A stretch of DNA of 64,000 bases from the NCBI RefSeq assembly GCF_019457915.1, contig NZ_JAHZSS010000003.1, positions 62,001 to 126,000 on the forward strand. The letters are read 5' to 3'. The position numbers and the translations under genes are program-made. The DNA is from Neiella holothuriorum (lineage in GTDB: Bacteria; Pseudomonadota; Gammaproteobacteria; Enterobacterales; Neiellaceae). The first letter of the stretch is position 1. Each line of letters begins with the position of its first letter. The notes below the pieces were generated by a model, which had not been told where the DNA came from, made no database searches, and saw only the letters and a program-made list of their open reading frames with translations. Shown here piece by piece: positions 55,294-64,000 of the stretch.

Positions 55294-55884
55294 ATGAGAT
55301 TGAACGACGTTCAAATTGAACAAGCACTCGATGACGGTACCATCGTTATTGAGCCAAAGCCGGCCCCTGCGATGATTAGCGGTGTCAGTTTGGATGTGTG
55401 TTTGGGCAATACCTTTCGTGTGTTTCAAGACCATACTGCGCCTTATATTGATTTAAGTGGCGCGCGCGAAGACGTTGATGCAGCTTTAAATGCTGTGATG
55501 AGCGATGAAATCTACATTAAAGATGGCGACGCCTTCTTTTTACACCCTGGCGAACTGGCGTTGGCAGTAACCCACGAGTCGGTGACATTACCGGCCGATA
55601 TTGTCGGTTGGCTTGACGGGCGTTCGTCGTTAGCTCGCCTGGGTTTGATGGTGCACGTGACAGCCCACCGGATTGATCCGGGTTGGTCTGGCCGGATTGT
55701 GCTTGAATTTATGAATAGCGGTAAATTGCCGTTGGCACTGCGTCCTAAGATGAAGATTGGCGCATTAAACTTTGAAAAATTAGAGTTTCCTGCCGCGCGT
55801 CCATATAACAAGCGGGCCGATGCCAAATACAAACACCAACAATCTGCCGTTGCTAGTCGTATCAGCGAAGATGGAAAAGACTAA
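55294..55884 (+). CDS. dcd: dCTP deaminase
   Basis: Dcd converts dCTP to dUTP for dTMP synthesis. The 196-residue protein has [16 protein letters not shown], the long signature [19 protein letters not shown] and [19 protein letters not shown] (the catalytic Glu and Ser/Arg residues are in these). Next come [14 protein letters not shown] and the C-terminal [14 protein letters not shown]. The frame opens 20 codons earlier; ATG 55294 aligns with the E. coli start and has AAGG about 11 bases upstream. Confidence 0.95.
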   Translation: MRLNDVQIEQALDDGTIVIEPKPAPAMISGVSLDVCLGNTFRVFQDHTAPYIDLSGAREDVDAALNAVMSDEIYIKDGDAFFLHPGELALAVTHESVTLPADIVGWLDGRSSLARLGLMVHVTAHRIDPGWSGRIVLEFMNSGKLPLALRPKMKIGALNFEKLEFPAARPYNKRADAKYKHQQSAVASRISEDGKD

Positions 55885-56350
55885 TTCGAGTCAACGACTT
55901 GCCATCATCATGCGCGGTTTGCCCGGCTCGGGCAAATCACGCCTCGCCAAACAAATGTGGCAACAGCACGCCAGCCAATACCCTCGCGATCAAATTATAT
56001 GCAGTACTGATGATTATTTTCAGCACGGCATGCGTTATGTATTTCAGGCTGAGTTGCTACCGAAATATCACTCGCTTAACTTAGTTCGCTTTATTGACGG
56101 GTTGTGTGCGGGTTACCCCATCATGATTTGTGACAATACCAATATGGCGTGTTGGGAATATTTGCCTTATCAACGTGCAGCTCAATCGTTGGGCTATAAA
56201 GTCAAACGAATTCTAGTGGGCGATCCGACCGAACAGCATCAACAACAGCTGTGCGCGCGCCATAATAAACACCAGGTGTCACTCGAAATCATTGAGCAAA
56301 TGGCCGCTAATTTTGAGGCAGACCAAGACAAACCGATGAGCCCTTGGTGA
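55871..56350 (+). CDS. Small P-loop kinase-like ATPase
   Basis: The 159-residue protein has Walker A in [16 protein letters not shown], a likely acidic substrate site in CSTDDYF, and a Walker-B-like IMICDNTN. A lid and helix with [19 protein letters not shown] complete it. This is the AAA_33 zeta-toxin/polynucleotide-kinase-like fold with unknown substrate. No antitoxin gene is next to it. It overlaps the end of dcd by 14 bases, so the two are cotranscribed. Confidence 0.85.
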   Translation: MEKTNSSQRLAIIMRGLPGSGKSRLAKQMWQQHASQYPRDQIICSTDDYFQHGMRYVFQAELLPKYHSLNLVRFIDGLCAGYPIMICDNTNMACWEYLPYQRAAQSLGYKVKRILVGDPTEQHQQQLCARHNKHQVSLEIIEQMAANFEADQDKPMSPW

Positions 56351-56547
56351 ATCGATACGTTTTTGGGTAACACAACCTCGTATCAAGGCTACTATATAGG
56401 GTTGAAAAACGCGGCACGTACCCATATATATGTGTTTGTTCAAGGCGCCAATGAACCGGAATTCAAGCAAATAAGCTGTAACTAAACCCTTACAACCGCT
56501 GTTCTTATCGGATTGTGACTGTTTATCAAAACAAGCTTGGCATTCTT

Positions 56548-56567
56548 TACAGGAATTCCTGTATACT
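56548..56567 (+). promoter_or_regulatory. fusA2 promoter with overlapping 16-bp palindrome
   Basis: A good -10 hexamer TATACT lies at 56562-56567, 40 bases before the EF-G start. A TTGGCA at 56537-56542 is 19 bases upstream, slightly long for a -35. The perfect palindrome TACAGGAATTCCTGTA (56548-56563) overlaps the -10 and fills the spacer, as an operator would. It does not match the CTGT-N8-ACAG LexA consensus. Confidence 0.55.
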
Positions 56568-56606
56568 TGCGCGCAAATTTAGGCTCATCACCAACTGAGT
56601 AAGAAA

Positions 56607-58694
56607 ATGGCTGAATTATCTAAGTACAGAAACATCGGTATTTTTGCCCACGTTGACGCGGGTAAAACGACTTCTACAGAACGTATCTTGAAACTAACCG
56701 GTAAAATCCACAAAACCGGTGAAGTGCACGACGGTGCTGCAACAACTGACTTTATGGAACAGGAAGCTGAGCGTGGTATTACCATTCAGTCGGCTGCTAC
56801 AACTTGTTTCTGGAAAGACCACCGTTTAAACATCATTGACACCCCTGGCCACGTTGACTTCACTGTTGAAGTTTATCGTTCGCTGAAAGTTCTTGATGGT
56901 GGTGTAGGTGTATTCTGTGGTTCTGGTGGTGTTGAGCCTCAGTCAGAAACAAACTGGCGCTATGCGAACGACTCAGAAGTTGCTCGTATCATCTTCGTCA
57001 ACAAGCTGGACCGTTTGGGTGCAGACTTCTATCGCGTTGTCGATCAAGTTAAAAACGTTTTGGGTGCAAACCCATTGGTTATGACTCTGCCTATCGGTAC
57101 TGAAGATGACTTCGTTGGTGTTGTTGATGTATTAAGCCAAAAAGCTTACATCTGGGATGACACTGGTTTACCAGAAAACTACGAGATCACCGACATCCCA
57201 GCCGACTTGGTTGATGATGCTGCTGCTTACCGTGAGCAACTGATCGAAACTGCTGTTGAGCAAGATGACGATCTGATGATGGCTTACATGGAAGGCGAAG
57301 AGCCTTCATTGGAAGACATCAAGCGTTGTATCCGTAGCGGTACTCGCACCATGGATTTCTTCCCAACTTACTGTGGTTCAGCGTTCAAAAACAAAGGTAT
57401 TCAGTTGATTCTGGATGCGGTTGTTGATTACTTGCCAAACCCTGTTGAAGTTGATGCGCAGCCTCTGACTGACGAAGAAACTGGTGAGCCTACTGGCGAA
57501 ACTGCACTGGTTTCTGTTGACGAGCCTTTCCGCGCGTTGGCGTTCAAAATTATGGATGACCGCTTCGGTGCGTTGACCTTTATTCGTATTTATTCTGGTA
57601 CGTTGAACAAGGGCGACACCATCCTTAACTCTGCCACTGGCAAAACTGAGCGTATCGGCCGTATGGTTGAAATGCACGCTGATGACCGTACCGAGCTAAG
57701 CACTGCTCAGGCTGGTGACATCATCGCAGTTGTAGGTATGAAGAACGTTCAAACTGGTCACACTCTGTGTGATCCGAAGAACCCTTGTACGCTTGAGCCA
57801 ATGATCTTCCCTGAGCCAGTAATCTCGATTGCTGTATCGCCAAAAGATAAAGGTTCAACTGAGAAAATGGGTATCGCAATCGGTAAAATGGTTGCTGAAG
57901 ATCCATCATTCCAGGTTGAGACTGATGAAGATTCTGGTGAAACCATCCTGAAAGGTATGGGCGAACTTCACTTGGATATTAAAGTAGATATTCTGAAGCG
58001 TACTTACGGTGTTGAACTGACTGTTGGTCAACCTCAGGTTGCTTACCGTGAGACCATCACGCAAGCGATCGAAGACAGCTACACGCACAAGAAGCAGTCT
58101 GGTGGTTCTGGTCAATTCGGTAAGATTGATTACCGTGTTAAGCCTGGCGAGCAAAACTCTGGCTTCCAATTCAAGTCTACCGTTGTTGGCGGTAACGTAC
58201 CGAAGGAATTCTTCCCAGCGATTGAGAAGGGCTTCAAGGTCATGATGGAAGAAGGTCCATTGGCTGGCTTCCCACTGCTTGACGTTGAAATTGAATTGTT
58301 TGATGGTGGCTTCCACGCCGTTGACTCCTCTGCTGTAGCGTTTGAAATTGCAGCGAAAGGTGCATACCGTCAATCTATGCCGAAAGCTGGCCCACAACTT
58401 CTTGAACCAATCATGAAAGTTGATGTGTTCACTCCAGAAGATCACGTTGGTGATGTAATTGGTGATTTGAACCGTCGTCGTGGCATGATCAAAGACCAAG
58501 AAGCTGGTGCAACTGGTGTTCGCATTAAGGCAGACGTTCCTCTGTCTGAAATGTTTGGCTACATTGGTTCACTGCGTACTATGACATCTGGTCGTGGTCA
58601 GTTCTCAATGGAATTCAGCCACTACGCGGCATGTCCTGCCAACGTAGCAGAAGCTGTAATTGCTGCAGAGAAAGAAAAGAAAGCTGCTAAGTAA
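56607..58694 (+). CDS. fusA2: Elongation factor G, second type (stand-alone)
   Basis: EF-G drives translocation and, with RRF, ribosome recycling. The 695-residue protein has the G motifs [14 protein letters not shown] and NKLD, then domains II-V with [16 protein letters not shown] and [16 protein letters not shown]. The N-terminus [20 protein letters not shown] and the lack of rpsL, rpsG or tuf neighbours match the second EF-G of Pseudomonas and Vibrio. Codon use is visibly biased to GGT, CGT, GTT and GCT, more than neighbouring genes, as for a highly expressed protein. A strong terminator follows. Confidence 0.93.
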   Translation: MAELSKYRNIGIFAHVDAGKTTSTERILKLTGKIHKTGEVHDGAATTDFMEQEAERGITIQSAATTCFWKDHRLNIIDTPGHVDFTVEVYRSLKVLDGGVGVFCGSGGVEPQSETNWRYANDSEVARIIFVNKLDRLGADFYRVVDQVKNVLGANPLVMTLPIGTEDDFVGVVDVLSQKAYIWDDTGLPENYEITDIPADLVDDAAAYREQLIETAVEQDDDLMMAYMEGEEPSLEDIKRCIRSGTRTMDFFPTYCGSAFKNKGIQLILDAVVDYLPNPVEVDAQPLTDEETGEPTGETALVSVDEPFRALAFKIMDDRFGALTFIRIYSGTLNKGDTILNSATGKTERIGRMVEMHADDRTELSTAQAGDIIAVVGMKNVQTGHTLCDPKNPCTLEPMIFPEPVISIAVSPKDKGSTEKMGIAIGKMVAEDPSFQVETDEDSGETILKGMGELHLDIKVDILKRTYGVELTVGQPQVAYRETITQAIEDSYTHKKQSGGSGQFGKIDYRVKPGEQNSGFQFKSTVVGGNVPKEFFPAIEKGFKVMMEEGPLAGFPLLDVEIELFDGGFHAVDSSAVAFEIAAKGAYRQSMPKAGPQLLEPIMKVDVFTPEDHVGDVIGDLNRRRGMIKDQEAGATGVRIKADVPLSEMFGYIGSLRTMTSGRGQFSMEFSHYAACPANVAEAVIAAEKEKKAAK

Positions 58695-58714
58695 GTTTTC
58701 TTGAAAGAATGAAG

Positions 58715-58747
58715 AGCCCTGCAAGTGAAAACTTGCGGGGCTTTTTT
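58715..58747 (+). terminator. Intrinsic terminator after EF-G
   Basis: A 12-base stem AGCCCTGCAAGT/ACTTGCGGGGCT (58715-58726 with 58731-58742, one G-U pair) closes a GAAA tetraloop and ends in six T. Confidence 0.95.
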
Positions 58748-59038
58748 ATGTTCAGGACGAACGGTATGCCGAGGGCGCACGGATGCGCAGGAGCGGCGAT
58801 GCCCATGGATGGGCTGTATGCTGATAATGCAGGAGTAATTATCGGCGGTGAACACGCACGGATGGTATCCTTCCTTAGTTTCCTACACGTCACATCCGTG
58901 TACCACTCCCGTCGCGGAAGCATTCTATTTACCCAGAGAAAGCCGGAGCGGCGACTTCTAAGTTAAGCAGGAATCGAGACGGAGCATGGATCGTGGCCTA
59001 ATGGCGTATTAATTAGTCAGAGTTATTGGAGATGAGCA
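58748..59038 (+). repeat. REP-like palindromic intergenic region
   Basis: The gap holds a series of short hairpins: GCGCA/TGCGC (58775-58788), GCCCA/TGGGC (58801-58814), and CACGGATG/CATCCGTG (58857-58864 with 58893-58900). The phrase GGATG or CGGATG recurs inside loops, and GGAGCGGCGA occurs at 58790 and again near 58946 as CGGAGCGGCGA. I recall similar GC-rich strings (GCCGAGGGCGCA, then GGATGCGC) scattered in Alteromonadales genomes, which suggests a dispersed REP element. No gene is supported in it. Confidence 0.6.
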
Positions 59039-59323
59039 ATGGGTAAAGATCCAATTTCCGTCGAGCTTATTGAAAATGGCGGAACCATTCGTATTGGCAA
59101 TTATGCTGAGTTGCAATTCAGCGGCCCTGTAGAGGGCGTTATTGATGCGCACCACACTGTAGTGGCGCCAAGTCATCGTGGCCAAGGTCTTGCTGGAGTG
59201 CTGTTTGATGCGCTCGTTAATGTCGTTGAAAAGAAGGGGTGGAAAGTAAAGCCGAGCTGTAGCTATATTGATAAACAGTTTGCACGCTACTCAGAGCTAA
59301 CACGCCTTGTTAACAAAGGTTAA
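59039..59323 (+). CDS. Small GNAT-type acetyltransferase (YjdJ-like)
   Basis: The 94-residue protein is a minimal N-acetyltransferase fold of the YjdJ/Gtn type. The acetyl-CoA loop VAPSHRGQGLAGVLFDALV is clear, followed by KGWKVKPSCSYIDKQFAR. Its substrate is unknown. GGAG lies seven bases upstream of the ATG. Confidence 0.88.
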   Translation: MGKDPISVELIENGGTIRIGNYAELQFSGPVEGVIDAHHTVVAPSHRGQGLAGVLFDALVNVVEKKGWKVKPSCSYIDKQFARYSELTRLVNKG

Positions 59324-59361
59324 CCGAGGCAACGCAAAGACTTATTAAACAAGGACGCAAT

Positions 59362-59910
59362 ATGAAGCAATGGATAATGCTTATGGGCTTACTTTTGGCG
59401 GCCAGCAGTCATGCCGATGACTATCACCAGGTTGCTGCTCAATCGTTGCGAGCGCTTGGCCAGCCTGTTGAACATATTTCTCTGATTGATCTACAAGGTT
59501 CCACAATTGGATTTGAAGACCTCAGAGGCGAACCTGCAGTTATCTATTTTTTCGCTTCTTGGTGCGCCAGTTGTTACAAATCGCTAGAGCAAATCGAACA
59601 TATTCGCCAAAGTGGTCAGCAGAAAATTCGACTGATTGCCATGGCAATGGAGGATAACAATCCGAAATTGCAACGCATGTTGGCTAAAACCAGCTTTAAA
59701 GGGGAGGTGTGGTTACCAGAGCGAGGAGGCGAGATTTTGCTGGAGCGAAGGTTCGCTAATTCAGCTCAGTCACTGCCCTATGTGATTCGGCTTACCGCAG
59801 ATCTGGTGTTAGCAGAGCATAGTTATCATCTAGCAAAACAAGAACACTGGAGCAGAGCTCTCGTTGAGGGAGATAACTTGGCCGCTGCTACAGAATATCG
59901 AGGTCAATAA
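59362..59910 (+). CDS. Exported TlpA-like thioredoxin-fold protein
   Basis: The 182-residue protein has a short signal peptide (MKQWIMLMGLLLAASSHA) and a TlpA/ResA-type redoxin domain. The active site is WCASC (Cys 68 and Cys 71) in YFFASWCASCYKSL, and the cis-Pro is in SLPYVIRL. It probably reduces or oxidises thiols in the periplasm. It follows the GNAT gene by 38 bases on the same strand. Confidence 0.88.
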   Translation: MKQWIMLMGLLLAASSHADDYHQVAAQSLRALGQPVEHISLIDLQGSTIGFEDLRGEPAVIYFFASWCASCYKSLEQIEHIRQSGQQKIRLIAMAMEDNNPKLQRMLAKTSFKGEVWLPERGGEILLERRFANSAQSLPYVIRLTADLVLAEHSYHLAKQEHWSRALVEGDNLAAATEYRGQ

Positions 59911-59916
59911 CCGCAA

Positions 59917-60318
59917 TTAGCCCTTTAACCAGATCCGGTTAAGCCAACAGGCGAGAATTGGGCAAGCCCAGGCGAGCAGGGTAGGAATACTATGCCAAAT
60001 GCTATCAGCCATCACATCAAGGTGTTGTGGGCCCACGTAATCGAGCGCCAACAGGCAGATGAACACCAATACGCCAGCGATATTGGCAAACTGTTGAGTG
60101 AAACGGGCTAGGGGAATGGTGATAACCAGCGAAAGTAGCAACCAAGGCAGCAGGTATGTGACTAACTCAGCAAGCAAATTCCCAAAATCAAAACCAAACT
60201 GATCGAACAGCCAAGCAGGTAACGCCACATCAATGGTGTGATCTGTCAGGAGCTGGCCAAACAACTGCAGCGCTGCTGCAGTTATGACAATCAGGATTAG
60301 GTTTGCAATTTGCGTCAT
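59917..60318 (-). CDS. Membrane protein of unknown function
   Basis: The 133-residue protein has about four hydrophobic helices: ANLILIVITAAALQLFG, LVTYLLPWLLLSLVITIPLA, IAGVLVFICLLALDYVG, and the C-terminal LLAWACPILACWL. No family is recognised. It converges on the TlpA-like gene with a six-base gap and follows a GNAT gene on its own strand by 15 bases. Confidence 0.72.
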   Translation of the reverse strand: MTQIANLILIVITAAALQLFGQLLTDHTIDVALPAWLFDQFGFDFGNLLAELVTYLLPWLLLSLVITIPLARFTQQFANIAGVLVFICLLALDYVGPQHLDVMADSIWHSIPTLLAWACPILACWLNRIWLKG

Positions 60319-60333
60319 AGTAACCGGCGTTGG

Positions 60334-60792
60334 TTAGATGAGCTTCTCAAAGCAGATGCTGTTTGGATCGTTAACATATTGACCAAAAGGGTCAATTTCG
60401 TGATACGCCTCGCTCAGGTACAAGCCAATAGCTTCAGGCTGGCGTCGGCCAGTTTCGAGCAACATTTTTGCGTAGCCCTGTTTACGGCCAATATCTTCCA
60501 AATGTGCGACTAAACGACGAGCCAAGCCTTGGCCACGATAATCTGGCAGCACATACATACGTTTGAGCTCAATCTCGGATTTGTTCAGTGGATAAAAAGC
60601 GCCACAAGCGGCCACTTCTTGGCCAGAGTAGGTAATTAAGAAAACACCGCCGCGACTAATAAAGTCGTTAATATCAATATCGCGGACTAGTTCATCAGGG
60701 TAACGCTTATTCACTTCTTCTTTAAATTGGCGCAGCAATTCCGTCGCTAGCTTAGAGGAAGGATCAGATACTTCAAAACGAAGCTCAGACAT
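60334..60792 (-). CDS. GNAT-family N-acetyltransferase
   Basis: The 152-residue protein has the GNAT acetyl-CoA loop VLPDYRGQGLARRLVAHLE and the later LLETGRRQPEAIGLYLSEAY. The family acts on amines of small molecules or proteins; the exact substrate is unknown. It is likely cotranscribed with the membrane protein 15 bases downstream. Confidence 0.9.
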   Translation of the reverse strand: MSELRFEVSDPSSKLATELLRQFKEEVNKRYPDELVRDIDINDFISRGGVFLITYSGQEVAACGAFYPLNKSEIELKRMYVLPDYRGQGLARRLVAHLEDIGRKQGYAKMLLETGRRQPEAIGLYLSEAYHEIDPFGQYVNDPNSICFEKLI

Positions 60793-60931
60793 GTGATATC
60801 AAGTCCATTTACAGGTTGCGAAAACAATCGCGCACTAGGTTAATGAGTTTTAAGTTTGGTACAAGCCCAGAATTGAGATCTATTCGAGAGTTTTTTGTTT
60901 GGGCGTAACGTCATGCGTAAAAATCACTCAT

Positions 60932-61354
60932 TTATATCGAATAATCCTTCGGGATCTCGCGCTTATTGCCGTTGGAGTCAATGGCGACATACGTGAAGCA
61001 GGCTTCGGTGACTAAAAAATGCTCTTGTGCCTGCTGTTCGCGAAGCACTGGTTTGACCCAAACTTCGAGCCCGAGCGTAATAGAGGTTTTACCAACACGC
61101 TCCAAATGACCGTAGCAGCACACAACATCGCCAACTTTTACCGGCTGTATGAATTTCATACTGTTGACGGCAATAGTCGCAGTTCGGCCCTTGGCGACTT
61201 CCTTCGCCATAATGCCGCCGGCAATATCCATTTGGGACATGATCCAGCCACCAAAAATATCGCCGTTGGCGTTGGTGTCAGCAGGCATTGCTAGCGTGCG
61301 CAGTAACATTTGGCCTTTCGGGGCTTCAGGCATGGTGGGTTGCTGTGTGGACAT
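60932..61354 (-). CDS. yciA: Acyl-CoA thioester hydrolase YciA
   Basis: The 140-residue hot-dog-fold protein matches YciA. It has MLLRTLAMPADTNANGDIFGGWIMSQMDIAGG with the catalytic Asp in NGDIFGG, then VNSMKFIQPVKVGDVVCCYG and TEACFTYVAID. YciA hydrolyses a wide range of acyl-CoAs. It is transcribed alone on the reverse strand, divergent from rlmA. Confidence 0.95.
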   Translation of the reverse strand: MSTQQPTMPEAPKGQMLLRTLAMPADTNANGDIFGGWIMSQMDIAGGIMAKEVAKGRTATIAVNSMKFIQPVKVGDVVCCYGHLERVGKTSITLGLEVWVKPVLREQQAQEHFLVTEACFTYVAIDSNGNKREIPKDYSI

Positions 61355-61488
61355 ATTTTTCGCTCCGTCAATCGTAATGTGAACTATATCACTTTTTCCC
61401 GTAAAGTCATTGGCTTTGCCTCACCCCGCGCTGAGCCGTTACACTGTGGCGTGAAAAATAAAGGCGCAAACAACAAACTGGAACAGAC

Positions 61489-62364
61489 ATGCTTGATGCT
61501 CAAGGGCTTTGTTGCCCGTTGGATGGCTCATTGTTGGTTAACAAAGAGCGTAGTTTACTATGTCAACAGGGGCACAGTTTTGATGTGGCGAAGCAAGGTT
61601 ATTGTCATTTACTGCCTGTTCAGCACAAGCGCTCAAGTGATCCCGGTGACAGCAAAGAAATGGTCGCAGCGCGTTCGGCATTACTGACTAACGGACACTA
61701 TCAACCACTTGCCAATGCGCTTGCCGATGTTATTCAGCAACACGTTGAGCAAAGCGGCGAAGAAATAATGCGGTTGGCTGATGCTGGTTGTGGTGATGGT
61801 TATTATTTACAGCAGGTCGCGCAGGCTTGTTCACCTGAACGCGCAGAATACATTGGTTACGACATTTCCAAATGGGCTGTGCTTGCGGCAAGCAAGCGCT
61901 ATAAAAATGCACGTTGGTTGGTTGCGAGTAGTAAAAATATTCCAATAACCAATGATTATCTCAACATACTGTTATGTATGTTTGGGTTTCCGGTTTATAG
62001 CGAATTTAAGCGCGTGCTGAAACCGGGAGGCCAATTACTGCTCGTAGATGCTGGCCCAAATCATTTGATTGAATTGCGGCAAAAGCTCTACCAAGACATT
62101 AAGCCTCACCGTCCTTGGTCTGCCGAACAAGCGCAAACTCAGGGTTTTGAGTTGGTCGGGCAGATGCTGCCTGTGCAGTTTAAAATCTGCTTACCGCAAG
62201 ATCAGTTGCAACAACTGCTATTAATGACGCCTCATTTCTTCCGTTCATCACAGCAAGCTAAAGATGAACTGTCGACGTTGGCTGAATTGACACTAACCAT
62301 CGACGCACAGATCCGCGTGCTGCAATTACAAGGAAATGGTGAGTCATGCAACGTTTGCTGCTAA
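61489..62364 (+). CDS. rlmA: 23S rRNA (guanine-745-N1)-methyltransferase
   Basis: RlmA methylates G745 of 23S rRNA. The 291-residue protein has an N-terminal zinc-finger part (CCPLDGSLL, LLCQQGHSFD), the diagnostic GYCHLLPVQHKRSSDPGDSKEMVAAR, and NGHYQPL. The SAM motif LADAGCGDGYYLQQV and VLKPGGQLLLVDAGPNHLIEL follow. The metal ligands CxxD...CxxxH differ slightly from the E. coli CxxC. It overlaps sixA by 19 bases. Confidence 0.93.
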   Translation: MLDAQGLCCPLDGSLLVNKERSLLCQQGHSFDVAKQGYCHLLPVQHKRSSDPGDSKEMVAARSALLTNGHYQPLANALADVIQQHVEQSGEEIMRLADAGCGDGYYLQQVAQACSPERAEYIGYDISKWAVLAASKRYKNARWLVASSKNIPITNDYLNILLCMFGFPVYSEFKRVLKPGGQLLLVDAGPNHLIELRQKLYQDIKPHRPWSAEQAQTQGFELVGQMLPVQFKICLPQDQLQQLLLMTPHFFRSSQQAKDELSTLAELTLTIDAQIRVLQLQGNGESCNVCC

Positions 62365-62810
62365 TCCGTCACGCTAAGTCAAGTTGGCGTCATGATATTG
62401 ATGATCTGCTTCGACCGCTCAATGACCGAGGTTATGCCGCTGCGCAACAAATGTCGCAACGGCCAATTGTTCGCAGTAACTTACCCGATGTGATTTTGTG
62501 CTCGCCAGCAATCCGCGCATACAGTACTGCCGTATGCTTGATGCGAACACTCAATATTGCCGCTGAACGCTTGCAGATCTGCGATGAAATTTACGGCGCT
62601 AGCGCCACTGATTTACAACAACTGGTTGCTCAAAGACGTGAAGCAGTTGTTTGGTTGATTGGCCACAACCCCGCGATTCACCTTGCGGCCGAGCTATTTG
62701 CCGAATCTGCTATTGAAGCATTTCCAACGCTGGCGGTGGCGCAGTTTGATTTTGAAAACGACGTCGCTAGATTACAGGCGTTCGACTGGCCAAAACGCAG
62801 TATTGATTAA
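62346..62810 (+). CDS. sixA: SixA-type phosphohistidine phosphatase
   Basis: The 154-residue protein is a small histidine phosphatase with LLLIRHAKSSWRH (phospho-acceptor His 9, Arg 8), SPAIRAYSTAVCL and LIGHNPAIH (second catalytic His). E. coli SixA removes phosphate from histidine phosphocarrier proteins of the nitrogen PTS. The start overlaps the rlmA 3' end by 19 bases. Confidence 0.88.
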   Translation: MQRLLLIRHAKSSWRHDIDDLLRPLNDRGYAAAQQMSQRPIVRSNLPDVILCSPAIRAYSTAVCLMRTLNIAAERLQICDEIYGASATDLQQLVAQRREAVVWLIGHNPAIHLAAELFAESAIEAFPTLAVAQFDFENDVARLQAFDWPKRSID

Positions 62811-62866
62811 AGACCACTAGACACTCACATTTTAACCATATCACTTTCATTTTCACGGAGTACGTT

Positions 62867-64000
62867 ATGAAAATAGCCCTGATTAGCACAGGCGAAGAGA
62901 TCCTTGCCGGCGATATCGTCGACACAAACTCAGCGTGGCTAGCAGAGCAATTGCACGAGCACGGCCTAAAGTTGGCCTGGCACGTTACCGTGGGTGATGA
63001 CATGGCCTCATTATTAGATGCATTTTCACTCGCGGCTGAACGCAGTGATTTTTGTATTGTAAATGGCGGCCTCGGCCCAACAACCGATGACTTAAGTGCA
63101 GAAGCTGCTGCCACTTGGTTAGGCGAGGGCATGCGCGAGTTACCCGAATGGCGTGACAAGCTTGAGCAATATTATGCCAAGCTTAATCGGGTCATGCCGG
63201 CGTCAAATATCAAACAAGCCATGATCCCTGAATCGGCGCAAATGATTGATAACCCAGTAGGTACTGCTTGCGGATTTGCGATTCAACATGATAATTGCCA
63301 GTTGATGTTTACCCCTGGCGTACCACATGAATTCAAACGGATGATTCACGATCAGGTGATCCCAACGCTGTTGCAACACGCCCAGCAACAAGCGCCAAGC
63401 CTGCATCGCTGGCTGACTATTGGATTAAGCGAATCGTTATTAGCGGACTTGCTTGATGATTTGCCGTTGCCGTCAGGCTGTACCCTTGGCTATCGTTCGT
63501 CTCAGCCGACCATTGAAGTGAAACTGAGTGTCCCATCAGATGTTTCTGAGGAGCAGTTATCGACAGTCAAACAAGGCATTAACCAACGTTTAGGTGGCTA
63601 TGTCTTTGTCGACGCAAAGCTCTCCTTAGCGGCCCACATTCAGCAATTGATGCTTGCTCGCGGTGTTAAGTTGGCTACTGCTGAGTCGTGTACCGGCGGA
63701 ATGATTGCCGATTGGTTGGTGCATGAAGCGGGCTCCTCCGCATACTTTGAACGTGGCTATGTCACCTATAGCAATGAAGCGAAGCAACAAGATCTCGCCG
63801 TGCCTGAAACGGTTTTGGCGCAATATGGCGCAGTCTCGGCAGAAGTTGCTGCAGCCATGGCCTGTGGTGCATCCGTTAACGCCAATACGGATTTTGCTTT
63901 GGCGACTAGCGGGATTGCTGGCCCAAGCGGTGATACGCCTAACAAGCCCGTGGGAACCGTAGCGTTTGCGTTAAAAACGCCAACTGGTGTTTACCAGCAG
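62867..64000 (+). CDS. cinA: CinA-family protein / nicotinamide-nucleotide amidase (partial)
   Basis: The first 378 codons are present, with no stop before the window end. The N-terminal MoaB/MogA-like domain shows LISTGEEILAGDIVDTNSAWL and VNGGLGPTTDDLSAEAAA. The C-terminal amidase domain has LATAESCTGGMIADWLV with the catalytic Ser, then YVTYSNEAKQ and TSGIAGPSGDTPNKPVGTVAFA. It recycles NMN to nicotinate mononucleotide, and full-length family members are about 420 residues. ACGGAG lies about seven bases before the ATG. Confidence 0.94.
   Translation, partial: MKIALISTGEEILAGDIVDTNSAWLAEQLHEHGLKLAWHVTVGDDMASLLDAFSLAAERSDFCIVNGGLGPTTDDLSAEAAATWLGEGMRELPEWRDKLEQYYAKLNRVMPASNIKQAMIPESAQMIDNPVGTACGFAIQHDNCQLMFTPGVPHEFKRMIHDQVIPTLLQHAQQQAPSLHRWLTIGLSESLLADLLDDLPLPSGCTLGYRSSQPTIEVKLSVPSDVSEEQLSTVKQGINQRLGGYVFVDAKLSLAAHIQQLMLARGVKLATAESCTGGMIADWLVHEAGSSAYFERGYVTYSNEAKQQDLAVPETVLAQYGAVSAEVAAAMACGASVNANTDFALATSGIAGPSGDTPNKPVGTVAFALKTPTGVYQQ

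Noticed and set aside
56548-56563. LexA (SOS) box upstream of EF-G
   Set aside because: The arms are ACAG...CTGT rather than CTGT...ACAG, so the site is the wrong way round.
57906-58499. A 197-codon open frame on the reverse strand inside EF-G
   Set aside because: The EF-G frame is certain and highly conserved; the opposite frame is open because of its biased codon use.
58709-58966. An 85-codon frame after EF-G
   Set aside because: It runs through the terminator and REP-like hairpins and has no ribosome-binding site.

Overview
The window is a stretch of chromosome from a gammaproteobacterium, most likely a marine or aquatic member of the Alteromonadales or a close relative. Gene neighbourhoods match the enterobacterial core (trpE with an attenuator next to rnm and yciO; scpA-scpB; yoaA-tsaB-...-fadD; apt-dnaX-ybaB; metG opposite apbC, then dcd), while the proteins diverge clearly from E. 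coli. Coding density is high, intergenic gaps are short, and I see no insertion sequences, prophage genes, tRNA or rRNA genes or CRISPR arrays. TTG and GTG starts are fairly common.

Layout. 1-2260: reverse-strand trp operon head (trpG cut by the window edge, trpE, and a leader peptide trpL with three consecutive Trp codons plus attenuator). 2262-5394: rnm, yciO, scpA, scpB. 5431-7036: rsmF and, behind it, a candidate small RNA with its own promoter and terminator. 7105-14719: SpmA/SpmB-type membrane protein, Nif3-family protein, cmoM, a periplasmic solute-binding protein, a GH36-type alpha-galactosidase, and two envelope proteins. 14771-21231: yoaA, tsaB, an exported methyltransferase-like protein, an alpha/beta hydrolase, fadD. 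21354-25483: a DUF1566 lipoprotein, then a proline-rich small protein with a histidine kinase and response regulator. 25517-33204: accessory genes (rhodanese, methyltransferase, homocysteine S-methyltransferase, a membrane-anchored winged-helix/TPR regulator, a sterol-desaturase-type hydroxylase, DUF2797). 33201-39327: RecQ-family helicase, cold-shock protein, YchJ-type protein, DUF885 lipoprotein peptidase, DksA/TraR zinc-finger protein.

39581-41665 is the most interesting locus: a three-gene RiPP operon of the HvfABC/bufferin type. It has an exported Cys/Gly-rich repeat precursor, a DUF692 (MNIO) modification enzyme and a DUF2063 partner protein. An intrinsic terminator-like hairpin sits between the precursor and the enzymes. 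The core motif is EG(G/S)CG rather than the EGKCG I recall for the family. A 44-residue membrane protein follows.

42080-45768: apt, dnaX, ybaB. 45786-48466: a cobalamin riboswitch controlling an ABC ATPase, a BtuC-type permease and a CobO adenosyltransferase. 48507-53850 (reverse): STAS-like protein, SulP transporter, menA, metG. 54129-56350: apbC, dcd, a P-loop kinase. 56607-58748: a stand-alone second-type EF-G with biased codon use and a 16-bp palindrome over its promoter, followed by a REP-like palindromic region. 59039-64000: small GNAT protein, TlpA-like thioredoxin, membrane protein, GNAT, yciA, rlmA, sixA and the start of cinA, which runs off the window.

Most assignments rest on recognising family motifs and remembered homologues; no database search was run.
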